A DNA stretch of 64,000 nt. Origin: Thermohalobaculum sp951813525 (lineage in GTDB: Bacteria; Pseudomonadota; Alphaproteobacteria; Rhodobacterales; Rhodobacteraceae). Positions 32,476 to 41,247 of this stretch are shown in pieces. Made by a program: the position numbers and the translations under genes. How positions within the stretch are numbered: the stretch's first letter is position 1; each line of letters starts with the position of its first letter. Below the pieces are notes generated by a model. That model did not search any database and was not told the DNA's origin. It saw nothing but the letters and a program-made list of their open reading frames with translations. The stretch is from positions 2,108,001 to 2,172,000 of the forward strand of contig CATOTJ020000002.1 of assembly GCA_951813525.2 (NCBI GenBank), read 5' to 3'.

Positions 32476-33219
32476 CTATTTCCGGCGGCGGAAGGCGGCG
32501 CGGATGCCTGCGCGTTTAAGCCCGGCGATGGACGCGGTCGGGCTGAGTTCATTCGGGCAGAAGCGGGCGCAATTGGCCATCGAATGACAGCCCTGACAGC
32601 CGCCCGGACCGGTAACGGCGGACAGACGTTCGGACTGTCCGCCGTCGCGGGTATCGTTCACCAGGGTCCAGGCGCGGTTCAGGGCGGCAGGGCCAAGATA
32701 GTCGCCATCCGCCGCGACCTGATCGCAGGCGGCATAGCAGATACCGCAATTAATGCATTCGATGGCGTCGTCAGCGGTCCGGCGCGCCGGTTGATCCGGC
32801 TGGATGGCGGCCATGGGGTCCTCGCGGGTTTCAGAGGGCTCGAAGACGGCCCCGGCACGCACCCATTTGTCGAAGAAATCGGCCATGTCGACGGCCAGAT
32901 CGCGAATGACGGCCATGTTGCGCAAGGGGCCAATGCGCAGGTTTCCATCTGCTGCCACGCGCCCGACATGGGTGCGGCAGGTCCAGCGCGGTGCGCCGTT
33001 CACCGTCATCGCGCAGGACCCGCACATGCCGACGCGGCACGCAAACCGGTAGGTCAGGGTCGGGTCCTGGTTGCGCTGAATCCAGGTGACAACGTCCAGC
33101 ACGGTCTGGCTGGGCTGATGCGGAACGGTAAAGGACTGGAAGGCCCCGGTCTCGGACCGCCAGACCTGAACTGAAAGAGCTTGGCCATGTTCGCCGTCTT
33201 GCGGCGTCGCGTCCTGCAT
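32476..33219 (-). CDS. Orphan succinate-dehydrogenase-type iron-sulfur subunit (SdhB/FrdB-like)
   Basis: A 247-residue electron-transfer protein. The [2Fe-2S] domain has CRVGMCGSC..WTCRTH (near residues 50-72), the [4Fe-4S] motif is CINCGICYAAC near 150 and the third cluster region is CQGCHSMANCARFCP near 210. All twelve expected cysteines can be paired with clusters. The flavoprotein and membrane subunits of a SdhABCD complex are absent, so its partner must lie elsewhere. The sequence is not the standard housekeeping SdhB, judging by its truncated N-terminus and PNEL ending. The ATG at 33219 gives MQDATPQDGE; the frame runs open to 33276. Confidence 0.85.
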   Translation of the reverse strand: MQDATPQDGEHGQALSVQVWRSETGAFQSFTVPHQPSQTVLDVVTWIQRNQDPTLTYRFACRVGMCGSCAMTVNGAPRWTCRTHVGRVAADGNLRIGPLRNMAVIRDLAVDMADFFDKWVRAGAVFEPSETREDPMAAIQPDQPARRTADDAIECINCGICYAACDQVAADGDYLGPAALNRAWTLVNDTRDGGQSERLSAVTGPGGCQGCHSMANCARFCPNELSPTASIAGLKRAGIRAAFRRRK

Positions 33220-33300
33220 TTCTGTGCGCCTTTCTGCCCGCTGCGCGATCCTCGCAGTCACAGCGGGCGGGCGCAATGGCGAAGGGCTTTGCCCGCCGGA

Positions 33301-33834
33301 TCAGTCGCTGCCGTGGCCCGAATGACCGGACTTGCCGCCATGACCGGAATGGCCACCGCCGCGTTTTTTGACCGGGGCGGTGACGTCGAGCTTGTGACCG
33401 CTTTCGAAGACCAGCGTCAGGGTAACGTTGTTGCCGTCTTTGATCGCTTTTCCGCCGAACAGCATCAGATGCATTCCACCGGGTTTGAGTTCCGCCATGG
33501 CGCCTGCGCCGATCTCGATATTTGCAACCGGGTCCATGTGCATAACGCCATCGACCAGACGGCTTTCGTGGATCTCGATGGTCGCGAATTCCGGCGATTC
33601 GACCGCAACCAGCCGGTCCGCTTTGTCTGTGCCGTTCATCAGCATCAAGTAGCCCGCGGTCGGACGGCCCGGCAGCGCGGCGCGGACCCAGGCACCCTTG
33701 ACTTCGATGGCGCCGCCATGTCCACCGCCATCCCCGCCGCCATGCCCGCTGTGTCCCGTATCGCCGGCCTGCGCCAGGGCCGGGGCGGCAAAGAGAAACA
33801 GTGCTGCGAACAGCGTGCGGGGGGTGATGCGCAT
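33301..33834 (-). CDS. Periplasmic copper chaperone, PCu(A)C family
   Basis: A 177-residue exported copper-binding protein that delivers Cu(I) to cytochrome oxidase. It has a signal peptide (ITPRTLFAALFLFAAPALAQ) and the H(M)-x10-M-x21-H-x-M arrangement is represented by HESRLVDGVMHMDPVANIEI, GAGAMAELKPGGMHLML. It carries unusual His/Gly-rich tails, GHSGHGGGDGGGHGG after the signal and GHSGHGGKSGHSGHGSD at the end, which could bind extra copper. It lies in the leftward group with the SdhB-like gene, without an adjacent SCO protein. Confidence 0.92.
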   Translation of the reverse strand: MRITPRTLFAALFLFAAPALAQAGDTGHSGHGGGDGGGHGGAIEVKGAWVRAALPGRPTAGYLMLMNGTDKADRLVAVESPEFATIEIHESRLVDGVMHMDPVANIEIGAGAMAELKPGGMHLMLFGGKAIKDGNNVTLTLVFESGHKLDVTAPVKKRGGGHSGHGGKSGHSGHGSD

Positions 33835-33946
33835 GGCTGCGGTCCTTTTTTACGGGCCGGAAAGAACGCCCGGCGCAAAAAGAAGTATGGCCCAGACGTG
33901 ACCGCAACAACCGCGGATCCCGCGACCCATGGGCGCGGGTTTGCAA

Positions 33947-34561
33947 TCAGATCTGCAGCGCGCTGCTGTCAACCACACGCACGCCCTTGGCATCCATGTC
34001 CGACAGGGCAGCGGCAAGCGAGCCGTCCAGATCGATGGCCCGGCAACAATCGGACAGGACCGCCGCGCCAAAGCCCTGCGCAACGGCGTCGACCGCCGAG
34101 TAGTAGACGCAGAAATCGGTGGCCAACCCGGCGAGGACGACGTGATCGACACCGCGTTCGCGCAGATAGCCAGCAAGGCCCGTAGGCGTCGTCTCGTCGT
34201 TTTCGAAAAAGGCCGAGTAGCTGTCGATTGCCGGGCGGAACCCTTTTCGGATCACCAGATCCGCGTCAGTGCGCAGATCGGTGTGAAAGGCGGCGCCGGT
34301 CGAACCCTGGACACAATGGCGTGGCCAGAGGACCTGCGGGCCATAGCTGGCCTGAATGACGGAGAAGGGTTCTGCGCCCGGATGGTTGTCGGCGAACGAG
34401 GCATGGGCTGCGGGGTGCCAGTCCTGGGTCAGAACACGGATGTCGAAATGCTCTTGCAGGGCATTGACGCGCGGCACGATTTCGTCGCCGCCGGTCACAG
34501 CCAGCGCGCCGCCCGGGCAAAAGTCGTTCTGGATGTCGATCATCAGAAAGGCGGTGGCCAT
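33947..34561 (-). CDS. pncA: Nicotinamidase (isochorismatase fold)
   Basis: PncA deamidates nicotinamide to nicotinate for NAD recycling. The 204-residue protein has the catalytic Asp in FLMIDIQNDFCPGGALAV, the metal-binding DWHPAAHASF, the catalytic Lys in VIRKGF and the nucleophile in LATDFCVYYSAVDA. All four positions are the nicotinamidase pattern. Of two adjacent ATGs, 34561 has AAGGAA 7 bases before it and is preferred; 34564 would add one residue. It follows the ABC transporter genes with a 160-bp gap. Pyrazinamide would also be a substrate, as known for the family. Confidence 0.94.
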   Translation of the reverse strand: MATAFLMIDIQNDFCPGGALAVTGGDEIVPRVNALQEHFDIRVLTQDWHPAAHASFADNHPGAEPFSVIQASYGPQVLWPRHCVQGSTGAAFHTDLRTDADLVIRKGFRPAIDSYSAFFENDETTPTGLAGYLRERGVDHVVLAGLATDFCVYYSAVDAVAQGFGAAVLSDCCRAIDLDGSLAAALSDMDAKGVRVVDSSALQI

Positions 34562-34723
34562 CATGGGGTTCCTTGCTGTGTTTGCCGTTCGGGATAATGC
34601 CCGATCGCAACGCCGTTGCCAGCCCTGCGTTGCCAGCACTGCGCCGCGGTCCGCAAAGCGGGTTTGCGGGCGCATCAGGGCCGGAATTGTTGAATTGGCC
34701 GCGTTCGGTCCGTTCCCGGGCGT

Positions 34724-35686
34724 TTAGTCCGGAAAGAAGCAGGCAACGCCTTCGGTCAGTTCGGGGCGTTCGGCAGTGCAGCGCTGCTGGGCGCGCGGGC
34801 ACCGTTCGGCGAAGGCGCAGCCGGGCGGCGGATTGATCGGGCTGGGCGGATCGCCCTTGAGCTGTTGGCGTTTAGCGCCGCCCGCCGATTTGCGCCGCGC
34901 CAGCGACGGGGCCGCATCCAGCAATGCCTGCGTGTAGGGATGGCGCGGGCGCGCAAACAGCGCCGCCCGCGGCGCCTGTTCGACGATCCGGCCCAGATAC
35001 ATCACGGCTATTTCGTCGCAGACCTGCCGGACCACGCCCAGATCGTGCGAGATGAAAAGATAAGAGAGGCCGAACTGCTGCTGAAGCCGCCCCAGCAGGT
35101 TCAGGATCTGCGCCTGAATGGCGACGTCGAGGGCCGAAACCGGTTCGTCGCAGACGATCAATTTCGGATGCGTCGCCAGTGCGCGCGCAATCGAGATGCG
35201 CTGGCGTTGGCCGCCTGAAAACTGGTGCGGAAAGAGATTGAGCTGATCCGGGCGCAAACCGACCAGGGCGAAAAGCTCGCGCACCCGTTCGTTCTTTTCG
35301 TTGTCGCTTTCTGCGCCGCCGAGCAGGTCCAAGGGTTCGCGCACGATGTGGCTGACCCGGTCGCGGGGATTGAGCGATGAATAGGGGTCCTGAAAAATCA
35401 CCTGCATATGGCGGCGGCGGGTGCGCATCGCCTCGTCGTCCAACTGGAAGATGTCGTCGCCTTCAAAGCGCACGGCGCCGGTCGCCGGTCCGGTCAGCCG
35501 GATCGCCGCCATCGCAGTTGTGGTCTTCCCCGATCCGCTTTCGCCGACAATCCCGAGGGTGCGCCCTTCGGGCAGCGAAAACGAGACATCGCGCACGGCT
35601 TCCAGATGCTGGCGCGGCCCGAACAGGGACGTCTTGGGCATCGGAAAGCGGACGGTGAGGTTTTCGACTTCCAGAATTGCGGTCAT
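34724..35686 (-). CDS. Dipeptide/oligopeptide ABC transporter ATPase (DppF/OppF)
   Basis: A 320-residue ATPase of the peptide/nickel family. Walker A is GESGSGKTT, the signature is FSGGQRQRIS, Walker B is VCDEPVSALD, and the C-terminal oligopeptide-type extension ends with INPPPGCAFAERCPR, followed by a Cys-rich region that may hold an Fe-S cluster in some relatives. It powers the importer with the neighbouring DppD-like ATPase. Its start overlaps the DppD stop by 4 bp, so the two are translated together. Confidence 0.94.
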   Translation of the reverse strand: MTAILEVENLTVRFPMPKTSLFGPRQHLEAVRDVSFSLPEGRTLGIVGESGSGKTTTAMAAIRLTGPATGAVRFEGDDIFQLDDEAMRTRRRHMQVIFQDPYSSLNPRDRVSHIVREPLDLLGGAESDNEKNERVRELFALVGLRPDQLNLFPHQFSGGQRQRISIARALATHPKLIVCDEPVSALDVAIQAQILNLLGRLQQQFGLSYLFISHDLGVVRQVCDEIAVMYLGRIVEQAPRAALFARPRHPYTQALLDAAPSLARRKSAGGAKRQQLKGDPPSPINPPPGCAFAERCPRAQQRCTAERPELTEGVACFFPD

Positions 35687-36672
35687 ATCCGCCCCTCCTC
35701 GGCGGCATGACAGGCAACCGGGTGGGCGGTGGCGTCGGTCAGCACCGGGATGCGGGCATCGCAGGGGCCATAGCGGTGATTGCAGCGGTCCTTGAAGGCG
35801 CAGCCATCGCCGAGCAGGTGCAGGGGCGGGACGACCCCGGGGATTTCGGCGAGCGGCGGCGGCCGCCCTTCCTCATCTGTTTCCTTGCCGAGCGCCGGAA
35901 TGCAGGCGATCAGTCCGCGCGAATAGGGGTGCAGGGGCTGGTCGAGGATATCGTCGGCGCGGCCTTCTTCGATCACGCGGCCCGCGTACATGACAGCGAC
36001 CCGGTCCGCCATTTCGGCAATGGCGCCCATGTCGTGGGTGATCAGAATGATCGCGGTGCCGAATTCCTGCTGAATGTCGTTGAGCAGTTCGAATATCTGC
36101 GCCTGCACGGTCACATCGAGCGCCGTTGTCGGTTCGTCCGCGATCAGGACCTTTGGCTGACAGCTGACGGCCATGGCAATCATAACGCGCTGGCGCATAC
36201 CGCCGGAAAGCTGGTGGGGATAGTCCGAGGCGCGGCGGCGCGCTTCGGGGATACCGACGCGGTCGAGCAGCGCGATGGCGCGCTCGAAAGCTTCGGACTT
36301 TGAGACATCCTGGTGCAGCATGATCGCTTCTGCGATCTGGTCGCCCGCTGTGAAGACCGGGTTCAGCGATGTCATCGGTTCCTGGAAAATCATCGCAATT
36401 TCCGAGCCGCGCAGATTGCGCAGGCGCCGGTCGGGCGCACCGATCAGTTCTTCGTCTGCCAGCCGGATCGAGCCGCCATCGACCGAGCCAGGCGGCGACG
36501 GCACCAGCCCCATCACCGAGAGGGCGGTGATCGACTTGCCGCATCCGCTTTCACCGACAACGCCGAGGGTCTCGCCCGCCTCGAAATGCATCGAAACACC
36601 GTCCAGCGCCGTGACCGGGCCATAGCGGGTGCGAAAGCGGACCTTGAGATCCTGGATTTCAAGCAGTGCCAT
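35683..36672 (-). CDS. Dipeptide/oligopeptide ABC transporter ATPase (DppD/OppD)
   Basis: A 329-residue ATPase. It shows Walker A GESGCGKS, signature LSGGMRQRV, Walker B ADEPTTALD and the peptide-family tail PPLHLLGDGCAFKDRCNHR. It forms the ATPase heterodimer with the downstream DppF-like protein. The ATG at 36672 gives MALLEIQDLKVRF; the frame is open to 36798 but overlaps unrelated sequence. The gap to the permease stop is about 170 bp, larger than the other gaps of this operon and without a clear terminator. Confidence 0.94.
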   Translation of the reverse strand: MALLEIQDLKVRFRTRYGPVTALDGVSMHFEAGETLGVVGESGCGKSITALSVMGLVPSPPGSVDGGSIRLADEELIGAPDRRLRNLRGSEIAMIFQEPMTSLNPVFTAGDQIAEAIMLHQDVSKSEAFERAIALLDRVGIPEARRRASDYPHQLSGGMRQRVMIAMAVSCQPKVLIADEPTTALDVTVQAQIFELLNDIQQEFGTAIILITHDMGAIAEMADRVAVMYAGRVIEEGRADDILDQPLHPYSRGLIACIPALGKETDEEGRPPPLAEIPGVVPPLHLLGDGCAFKDRCNHRYGPCDARIPVLTDATAHPVACHAAEEGRI

Positions 36673-36843
36673 CAGACGGCCGACGCCGCGGGTGCGGCGC
36701 CCTCTGGTTGGTGGTCCTTGGAGAGTGTGGCGGCAGATTTGCCCGACGGGGCACGGAGTTGTTCGCGCCGGGGGCGCAACCGGGGGCGCTGCCCACAAGG
36801 CCGCAGGGAGTTTCGCGGACCAAAGAAGGAGGGGGCAGGCATA

Positions 36844-37746
36844 TCAGCGCTCCCTCAATTTCGGATTGAAGGCGTCATTCAGGCCATCGCCGATCAGGCT
36901 GACGGCGAAGACGGTGAGGAAGATCGCAAGCCCGGGGAATGTGACCGGCCACCAGGCCTGTAGAATGTATTCGCGGTTCGAGCCGATCATCAGGCCCCAA
37001 CTCATCGTGTTGGGATCGCCGAGGCCAAGGAAGGAGAGACCCGCTTCGAAGAGGATCGCGACACCGACGGTGAGGGTTGCCGACACGATCAGGGGCGGCA
37101 GCGCATTCGGCAGGATGACGCGCCACATGATCCGCCCGTTCTTGGCGCCGATGGCCCGTGCTGCCGTGACGTATTCGAGGTTCTTGATCTTGAGGAACTC
37201 GGCCCGGGTCAGCCGGGCGGTCTGGGGCCAACTAACAACTCCGATCGCGATCGCGATCATGGTCAGGCTGGGCGAGAACAGCGTGACCAGAACCATGGCG
37301 AAGAGGAGTGCGGGCAGGACCTGAAAAAATTCGGTGAAGCGCATCAGAAGATTGTCGATCCAACCGCCGAAATAGCCGGACGTGGCGCCGATCGAGACGC
37401 CGATCAGCATGGTCAATGCCGCCGCCGAGGCGCCGACGACCAAGGTTGGTCCGCCGCCGACAAGGAGACCTGCGATCAGATCGCGGCCGAGATAGTCGGT
37501 GCCAAGCGGGAATTCGGGGGTCACGCCGGGCGGTTCGTGCGGCGCCCAGACGATATCGTAGGGATCGCCGGTATAAAGGAAGCTGCCATAGATCGTCACG
37601 ATGATGATGACGAACAGGATCGCGGTACCGACCAGGGCCGGGATGTTGCGGCGGAACATGCGCCAGGCTTCGCGCAGGGGCGATTGTGCCTCGGCGCTGC
37701 CGGTGCCCTGAAGAAGATCAGGGGCGCTGGTTGCCGGATCGGTCAT
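36844..37746 (-). CDS. Dipeptide/oligopeptide ABC transporter permease (DppC/OppC)
   Basis: A 300-residue inner-membrane permease with six predicted hydrophobic segments. After the N-terminal anchor (TAILFVIIIVTIYGSFLY) comes the periplasmic loop with GTDYLGRDLIAGLLVGG, typical of DppC. The cytoplasmic EAA loop TAARAIGAKNGRIMWRVILP contacts the ATPase. The ATG at 37746 overlaps the DppB stop by 4 bp. The frame continues open upstream to 38520 through the DppB gene in another frame, which is a shadow. Confidence 0.94.
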   Translation of the reverse strand: MTDPATSAPDLLQGTGSAEAQSPLREAWRMFRRNIPALVGTAILFVIIIVTIYGSFLYTGDPYDIVWAPHEPPGVTPEFPLGTDYLGRDLIAGLLVGGGPTLVVGASAAALTMLIGVSIGATSGYFGGWIDNLLMRFTEFFQVLPALLFAMVLVTLFSPSLTMIAIAIGVVSWPQTARLTRAEFLKIKNLEYVTAARAIGAKNGRIMWRVILPNALPPLIVSATLTVGVAILFEAGLSFLGLGDPNTMSWGLMIGSNREYILQAWWPVTFPGLAIFLTVFAVSLIGDGLNDAFNPKLRER

Positions 37747-38720
37747 GCGCCACCTGTGCGAATGCGCGGATCGGCCAGCCGGTAGCTGAGATCGGTGATC
37801 AGGTTGGCGATCACCACCATCAGCGACGCGAAGAAGAGAACGCCGAGGATTGTCGTGTAGTCGCGGCGCAGGATCGCATCGAAGGCCAGCGTGCCCATGC
37901 CGGGCCAGTTGAAGACCGTCTCGACCAGCAATGCACCGGAGATGAGGCCGCCGAATTGCAGGCCCGCGACGGTGATGATCGGCAGGGCCGCGTTGCGCAG
38001 CGCGTGCTTGAAGAGGACCGAGCCTTCCGATGCGCCCTTGGCCCGGGCCGTGCGCACATAGTCGGCGCCCAGAACGTCGAGCATCGAGGCCCGGGCCAGA
38101 CGCGCATAGATGGCCAGATAGATGATCGCCAATGTGAACGCGGGCAGGGCCAGGTGATAGAGGATATCGATGGTTTTGGTCAGCCAGTCGGCGCTGTGCA
38201 ATCTGGCGTCCAGCATCCCCTGGACCGGGAAGACCGGGAAGATCGAGGCGAGCAGGATCACCAGCATGATGCCCATCCAGAAGACCGGCACGGCATAGCC
38301 GATGGTCGCAAAAACGGTCACAAAGCCCGAAAGGATGGAATTTGGCTTGCGCGCCGCGAAAACACCCATCGCAACGCCGATGGTCACGGCCAGAACCTGC
38401 GCCGCGATCACCAGAAGGATCGTCGGCCAGATGCGCAGGCCGATCAGCTCGGTCACCGGCCGGTTGAAGAAATAACTTTGCCCCAGGTCGCCCTGCAGCA
38501 TGTTCGAAAGATAGATCCAAAGCTGGGTCAGGACCGGTTTATCCAGCCCGTAGGTGGCCCGGATCGAGTCCATCATTTCCTTGGTGGCGCCGCCCATCTC
38601 ACCGGCAATAACTTCGGCCGGATCACCGGGCGCCAGGCGGATCAGAAAGAAGTTCAGGACCACAACGCCCGCCATCAGCAAAATGCCGTAGAAGATGCGC
38701 CGGATGATGTAGGCGGTCAT
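37743..38720 (-). CDS. Dipeptide/oligopeptide ABC transporter permease (DppB/OppB)
   Basis: A 325-residue permease with six membrane segments. It begins MTAYIIRRIFYGILLMAGVV and has LIRLAPGDPAEVIAGE, the DppB N-terminal motif. The EAA loop VRTARAKGASEGSVLFKHAL lies near residue 230 and NWPGMGTLAFDAILRRDY follows. It makes the translocation path with the DppC protein. A strong hairpin lies between it and the upstream substrate-binding protein gene. Confidence 0.95.
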   Translation of the reverse strand: MTAYIIRRIFYGILLMAGVVVLNFFLIRLAPGDPAEVIAGEMGGATKEMMDSIRATYGLDKPVLTQLWIYLSNMLQGDLGQSYFFNRPVTELIGLRIWPTILLVIAAQVLAVTIGVAMGVFAARKPNSILSGFVTVFATIGYAVPVFWMGIMLVILLASIFPVFPVQGMLDARLHSADWLTKTIDILYHLALPAFTLAIIYLAIYARLARASMLDVLGADYVRTARAKGASEGSVLFKHALRNAALPIITVAGLQFGGLISGALLVETVFNWPGMGTLAFDAILRRDYTTILGVLFFASLMVVIANLITDLSYRLADPRIRTGGA

Positions 38721-38762
38721 GAGCTGTAAATTCCGGATCCAGGTTCGGGGATCTTGCAGTGC

Positions 38763-38785
38763 TGTCCCGGGCGTGACCCGGGACA
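38763..38785 (-). terminator. Intercistronic hairpin between binding protein and permease
   Basis: TGTCCCGGG-CGTGA-CCCGGGACA is a perfect 9-bp stem with a 5-base loop between the binding-protein stop and the DppB start. In ABC operons such stems partly stop transcription or protect the upstream mRNA, so that the binding protein is made in excess. There is no T-run after it, which favours mRNA stabilisation or attenuation over full termination. Confidence 0.65.
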
Positions 38786-38807
38786 ACAATCTTCAGCGCG
38801 AAGCCGT

Positions 38808-40385
38808 TTACTTCGTTTCTTTCCAGTAGACGCGGTCCAGCGGGTGCATGGCGCCCCAGATACCGGTCGGTGCGTTGCCCAGCTTTTTGTTGTGCGCCGT
38901 GTGATAGGGCAGCGAATTGATCCAGTAGAGCGGCAGATCGCCCGCAACGATGGTCTGGAATTCGGCGTAAAGCGCTTTGCGCTTGTCCTGATCCAGCTCG
39001 ACCGCTGCGGCGGACAGAATCTCGTCAACCTTCTCGTTGCAGTATTGCTGGGTGTTCGACCAGATCACGCCTTCACGGATGTTCGAGCAGAGATAGGACC
39101 GGTGCACGCCGATCACCGGGTCGCCCCAGTTGAAGACGATGTCCATGGTCAGCTCGAAATCATAGGTCGAGATGCGCTTGGCCCAGGTCGGGAAATCGGG
39201 AGCGGCGCGAACCTCGACATTGATGCCGATCTTCTTGAGCTGCGATTTCAGGTATTCGGCAATATTCTTCTGCTGCTCGGCCGGGCCGGGAATATAGTCG
39301 ACAGTCAGATCCATTCCGTCGCCGAATCCGGCTTCGGCCATCAGTGCCTTGGCCTTGTCCAGATCGACATTGTACGCCTCGACGCCGTCATGGAAGAACG
39401 GCGAGGATTCGATGATCGGGCCGCGCTGCGGGCTGGAGAAGCCGCGGTGCAGCGCCTTGACGATAAAGTTCCGGTCGACAGCATAGGCGATCGCCTGGCG
39501 CACCTTCGGGTCCGAGAGCTTTTCGGATTTGGTGTTAAAGGCCAGCCAGTTGATCGCACCGACGGCGGCATAGCCTTCGCGGGTGACGGTCAGGTTGTCG
39601 GCCTTTTCAACCCGGCCGATCTCGGTCGAGGAGGCGATGAAGGGATACATGTCCACTTCGCCGTTTTCGAGTGCGATCAGGAGCGAATTGGTATCCTTGA
39701 TGACGCGGATGATGATCTCGTCCAGTTTCGGATAACCTTCCAGAAAGAAGTTCTCGTTCTTGGCCAGAACGACCGATTCGCCCTGGGTAAAGCTGACCAG
39801 CTTGAACGGGCCGGAGCCGACCGGTGCCGAGTTGGCCGGATGGCTTTTCGCGTCCTGGCCGTCACCATAGACGTGCTTTGGCATAATCGGCGCCAGGGCC
39901 GGCGACAGCGCCAGCAACAGGGCCGGGTGCGGTTTCGAGAGCCGAATGATCGCCGTATGCGGGTCCGGCGTGTCGATTTTCTCGACCGGATCGAACATCG
40001 ACGTGAACGGGTGGTTGGCCTTGACGGTCATGATCGAGAACGCAACGTCCTCGGACGTGACCGGCGTGCCGTCATGGAAGGTCGCGTTGTCGACCAGGTT
40101 CAGCGTGACCGAAAGGCCGTCATCGGACACCTCCCAGGTCTTTGCCAGATAGGGTTGTGGCTGCCAGTTTTCGTCATAGCGCAGCGGCGATGCAAAGATT
40201 TGCGTCGACGGGACCGCTGTTGCGGTTCCCGATTGCACTGCGCCGTTCAGGTGCCGGGGGACCTGCGTCGAGGCGATGACCAGTGTCCCACCGGACTTTT
40301 CATGGTCATCAGCCAGCGCCGGGGCGCTGATCGCTGCGCTGAGGGCAACGGCTGCGGCGCCGCGCAGAAGGGTGTGAAACGACAT
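38808..40385 (-). CDS. Dipeptide-type ABC transporter substrate-binding protein
   Basis: A 525-residue periplasmic binding protein of the DppA/OppA family (SBP family 5). The signal peptide is MSFHTLLRGAAAVALSAAIS with cleavage after ALA. Conserved family points are PYLAKTWEVSDDGLSVTLNL, ATFHDGTPVTSEDVAFSI and GSGPFKLVSFTQGE. The ligand could be a peptide, nickel chelate or an amino compound; the family alone does not tell. It is the first gene of the operon with DppB, DppC, DppD and DppF proteins, in that order. The ATG at 40385 opens the signal peptide. Confidence 0.94.
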   Translation of the reverse strand: MSFHTLLRGAAAVALSAAISAPALADDHEKSGGTLVIASTQVPRHLNGAVQSGTATAVPSTQIFASPLRYDENWQPQPYLAKTWEVSDDGLSVTLNLVDNATFHDGTPVTSEDVAFSIMTVKANHPFTSMFDPVEKIDTPDPHTAIIRLSKPHPALLLALSPALAPIMPKHVYGDGQDAKSHPANSAPVGSGPFKLVSFTQGESVVLAKNENFFLEGYPKLDEIIIRVIKDTNSLLIALENGEVDMYPFIASSTEIGRVEKADNLTVTREGYAAVGAINWLAFNTKSEKLSDPKVRQAIAYAVDRNFIVKALHRGFSSPQRGPIIESSPFFHDGVEAYNVDLDKAKALMAEAGFGDGMDLTVDYIPGPAEQQKNIAEYLKSQLKKIGINVEVRAAPDFPTWAKRISTYDFELTMDIVFNWGDPVIGVHRSYLCSNIREGVIWSNTQQYCNEKVDEILSAAAVELDQDKRKALYAEFQTIVAGDLPLYWINSLPYHTAHNKKLGNAPTGIWGAMHPLDRVYWKETK

Positions 40386-40454
40386 TATAGGAAGGCTCCC
40401 TGTTTTTGTTGTCTTGTCACACAAAATCAGTAAGCGGCGGCGCGAGTCCAGCGA

Positions 40455-41003
40455 TTAATCTTTCGTGCGCCCGCGCCGGGTGGTGGTAACCCCCAGAAAA
40501 AGGTAGGTCCTATTCAATGCCGCCTTGTCCTTCAGGGCGAGAGACAGCGACGTTTTCACGGTGTCGTATTCACGTTGGTGGAAGCTGTCGGGGTGGTTGA
40601 CAGGCTGGCGCGCGGATTTGGCCGGTCTTGCCGACAAGCAAGACCGCAGCCGGGTATCGAGGGTCGCGAATGCCTCGGTCGCGGCAGCGGATCGATAGGG
40701 AAACGCCCACGCGCAGTGCAGGCTGTGCGCCCCGCCCAGTTGCAGCGAACGCTGACAGCTTTCAGCGCCGGGCGGCAATGGGGGCGCGGAGTTGGCCGCG
40801 CCATCCGGCGTCGCCGCCGCGGTGAGTGCCAGCAGGTCGGTGCAGGTTGGCAGCACTTGATTCTGAGCATTTGCCGGGGGTGGAATGAGCAGCGCGGCGG
40901 CGAGCGCCGTCGATAACGCCCAGGCCTTAAACGGCCACAGCGCGCCTGAGAGAGATCGGCGCGGATACCTGCGGGATTGGGTTGCGGGATACGCCATCAG
41001 CAT
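40455..41003 (-). CDS. Secreted hypothetical protein
   Basis: A 182-residue exported protein of unknown function. The N-terminus is basic (SRRYPRRSLSG), followed by a hydrophobic stretch ending PANAQ, a likely signal peptidase site. The mature protein has five cysteines, including TCTDLLAL, ESCQRSLQL and HCAWAFPYR, which may form disulfides. No known domain is evident. GAGGCGG stands 7 bases before the ATG at 41003. It lies upstream of the binding-protein gene in the same direction with a 70-bp gap, so it could be the first gene of that transcript or separate. Confidence 0.7.
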   Translation of the reverse strand: MLMAYPATQSRRYPRRSLSGALWPFKAWALSTALAAALLIPPPANAQNQVLPTCTDLLALTAAATPDGAANSAPPLPPGAESCQRSLQLGGAHSLHCAWAFPYRSAAATEAFATLDTRLRSCLSARPAKSARQPVNHPDSFHQREYDTVKTSLSLALKDKAALNRTYLFLGVTTTRRGRTKD

Positions 41004-41110
41004 TTGTCCGCCTCAACCCGGCTGCGGTCCGAAAACCGAGGATAGACCCCGCGATCCACCTGGCGCAGCGCGGCCCTGCTACCGCCCGCGATAACGACGA
41101 GCCGGGCAAG

Positions 41111-41240
41111 AATGATCCAAGGCCAGGGCATAACAGTCTCCCGATTTCTTGGCGTCCGGGCGATCAGAGCCATGCTGATCACAGGCGGACCCCTTGCGCA
41201 CCCGGGCCGTGGCCATAAGGTGCATGATCCAAAGCCAGGG
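41111..41240 (+). repeat. Duplicated 18-bp segment upstream of the amidohydrolase
   Basis: AATGATCCAAGGCCAGGG (41111-41128) recurs as CATGATCCAAAGCCAGGG (41223-41240), 16/18 identical and 112 bp apart. Each copy begins with ATG and ends at a purine-rich ribosome-like site. The second copy provides the AGGGGA before the amidohydrolase start. It could be a remnant of a local duplication of a 5' end. Confidence 0.5.
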
Positions 41241-41247
41241 GACAAGA

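Noticed and set aside
36844..38520. 558-codon frame that would extend the DppC permease
   Set aside because: The upstream part runs antiphase through DppB. The ATG at 37746 overlaps the DppB stop by 4 bp and gives the normal permease length.
38754..40433. Long plus-strand open frame opposite the ABC binding protein
   Set aside because: It is antisense to a protein with signal peptide and family motifs, and is a codon-bias artefact.
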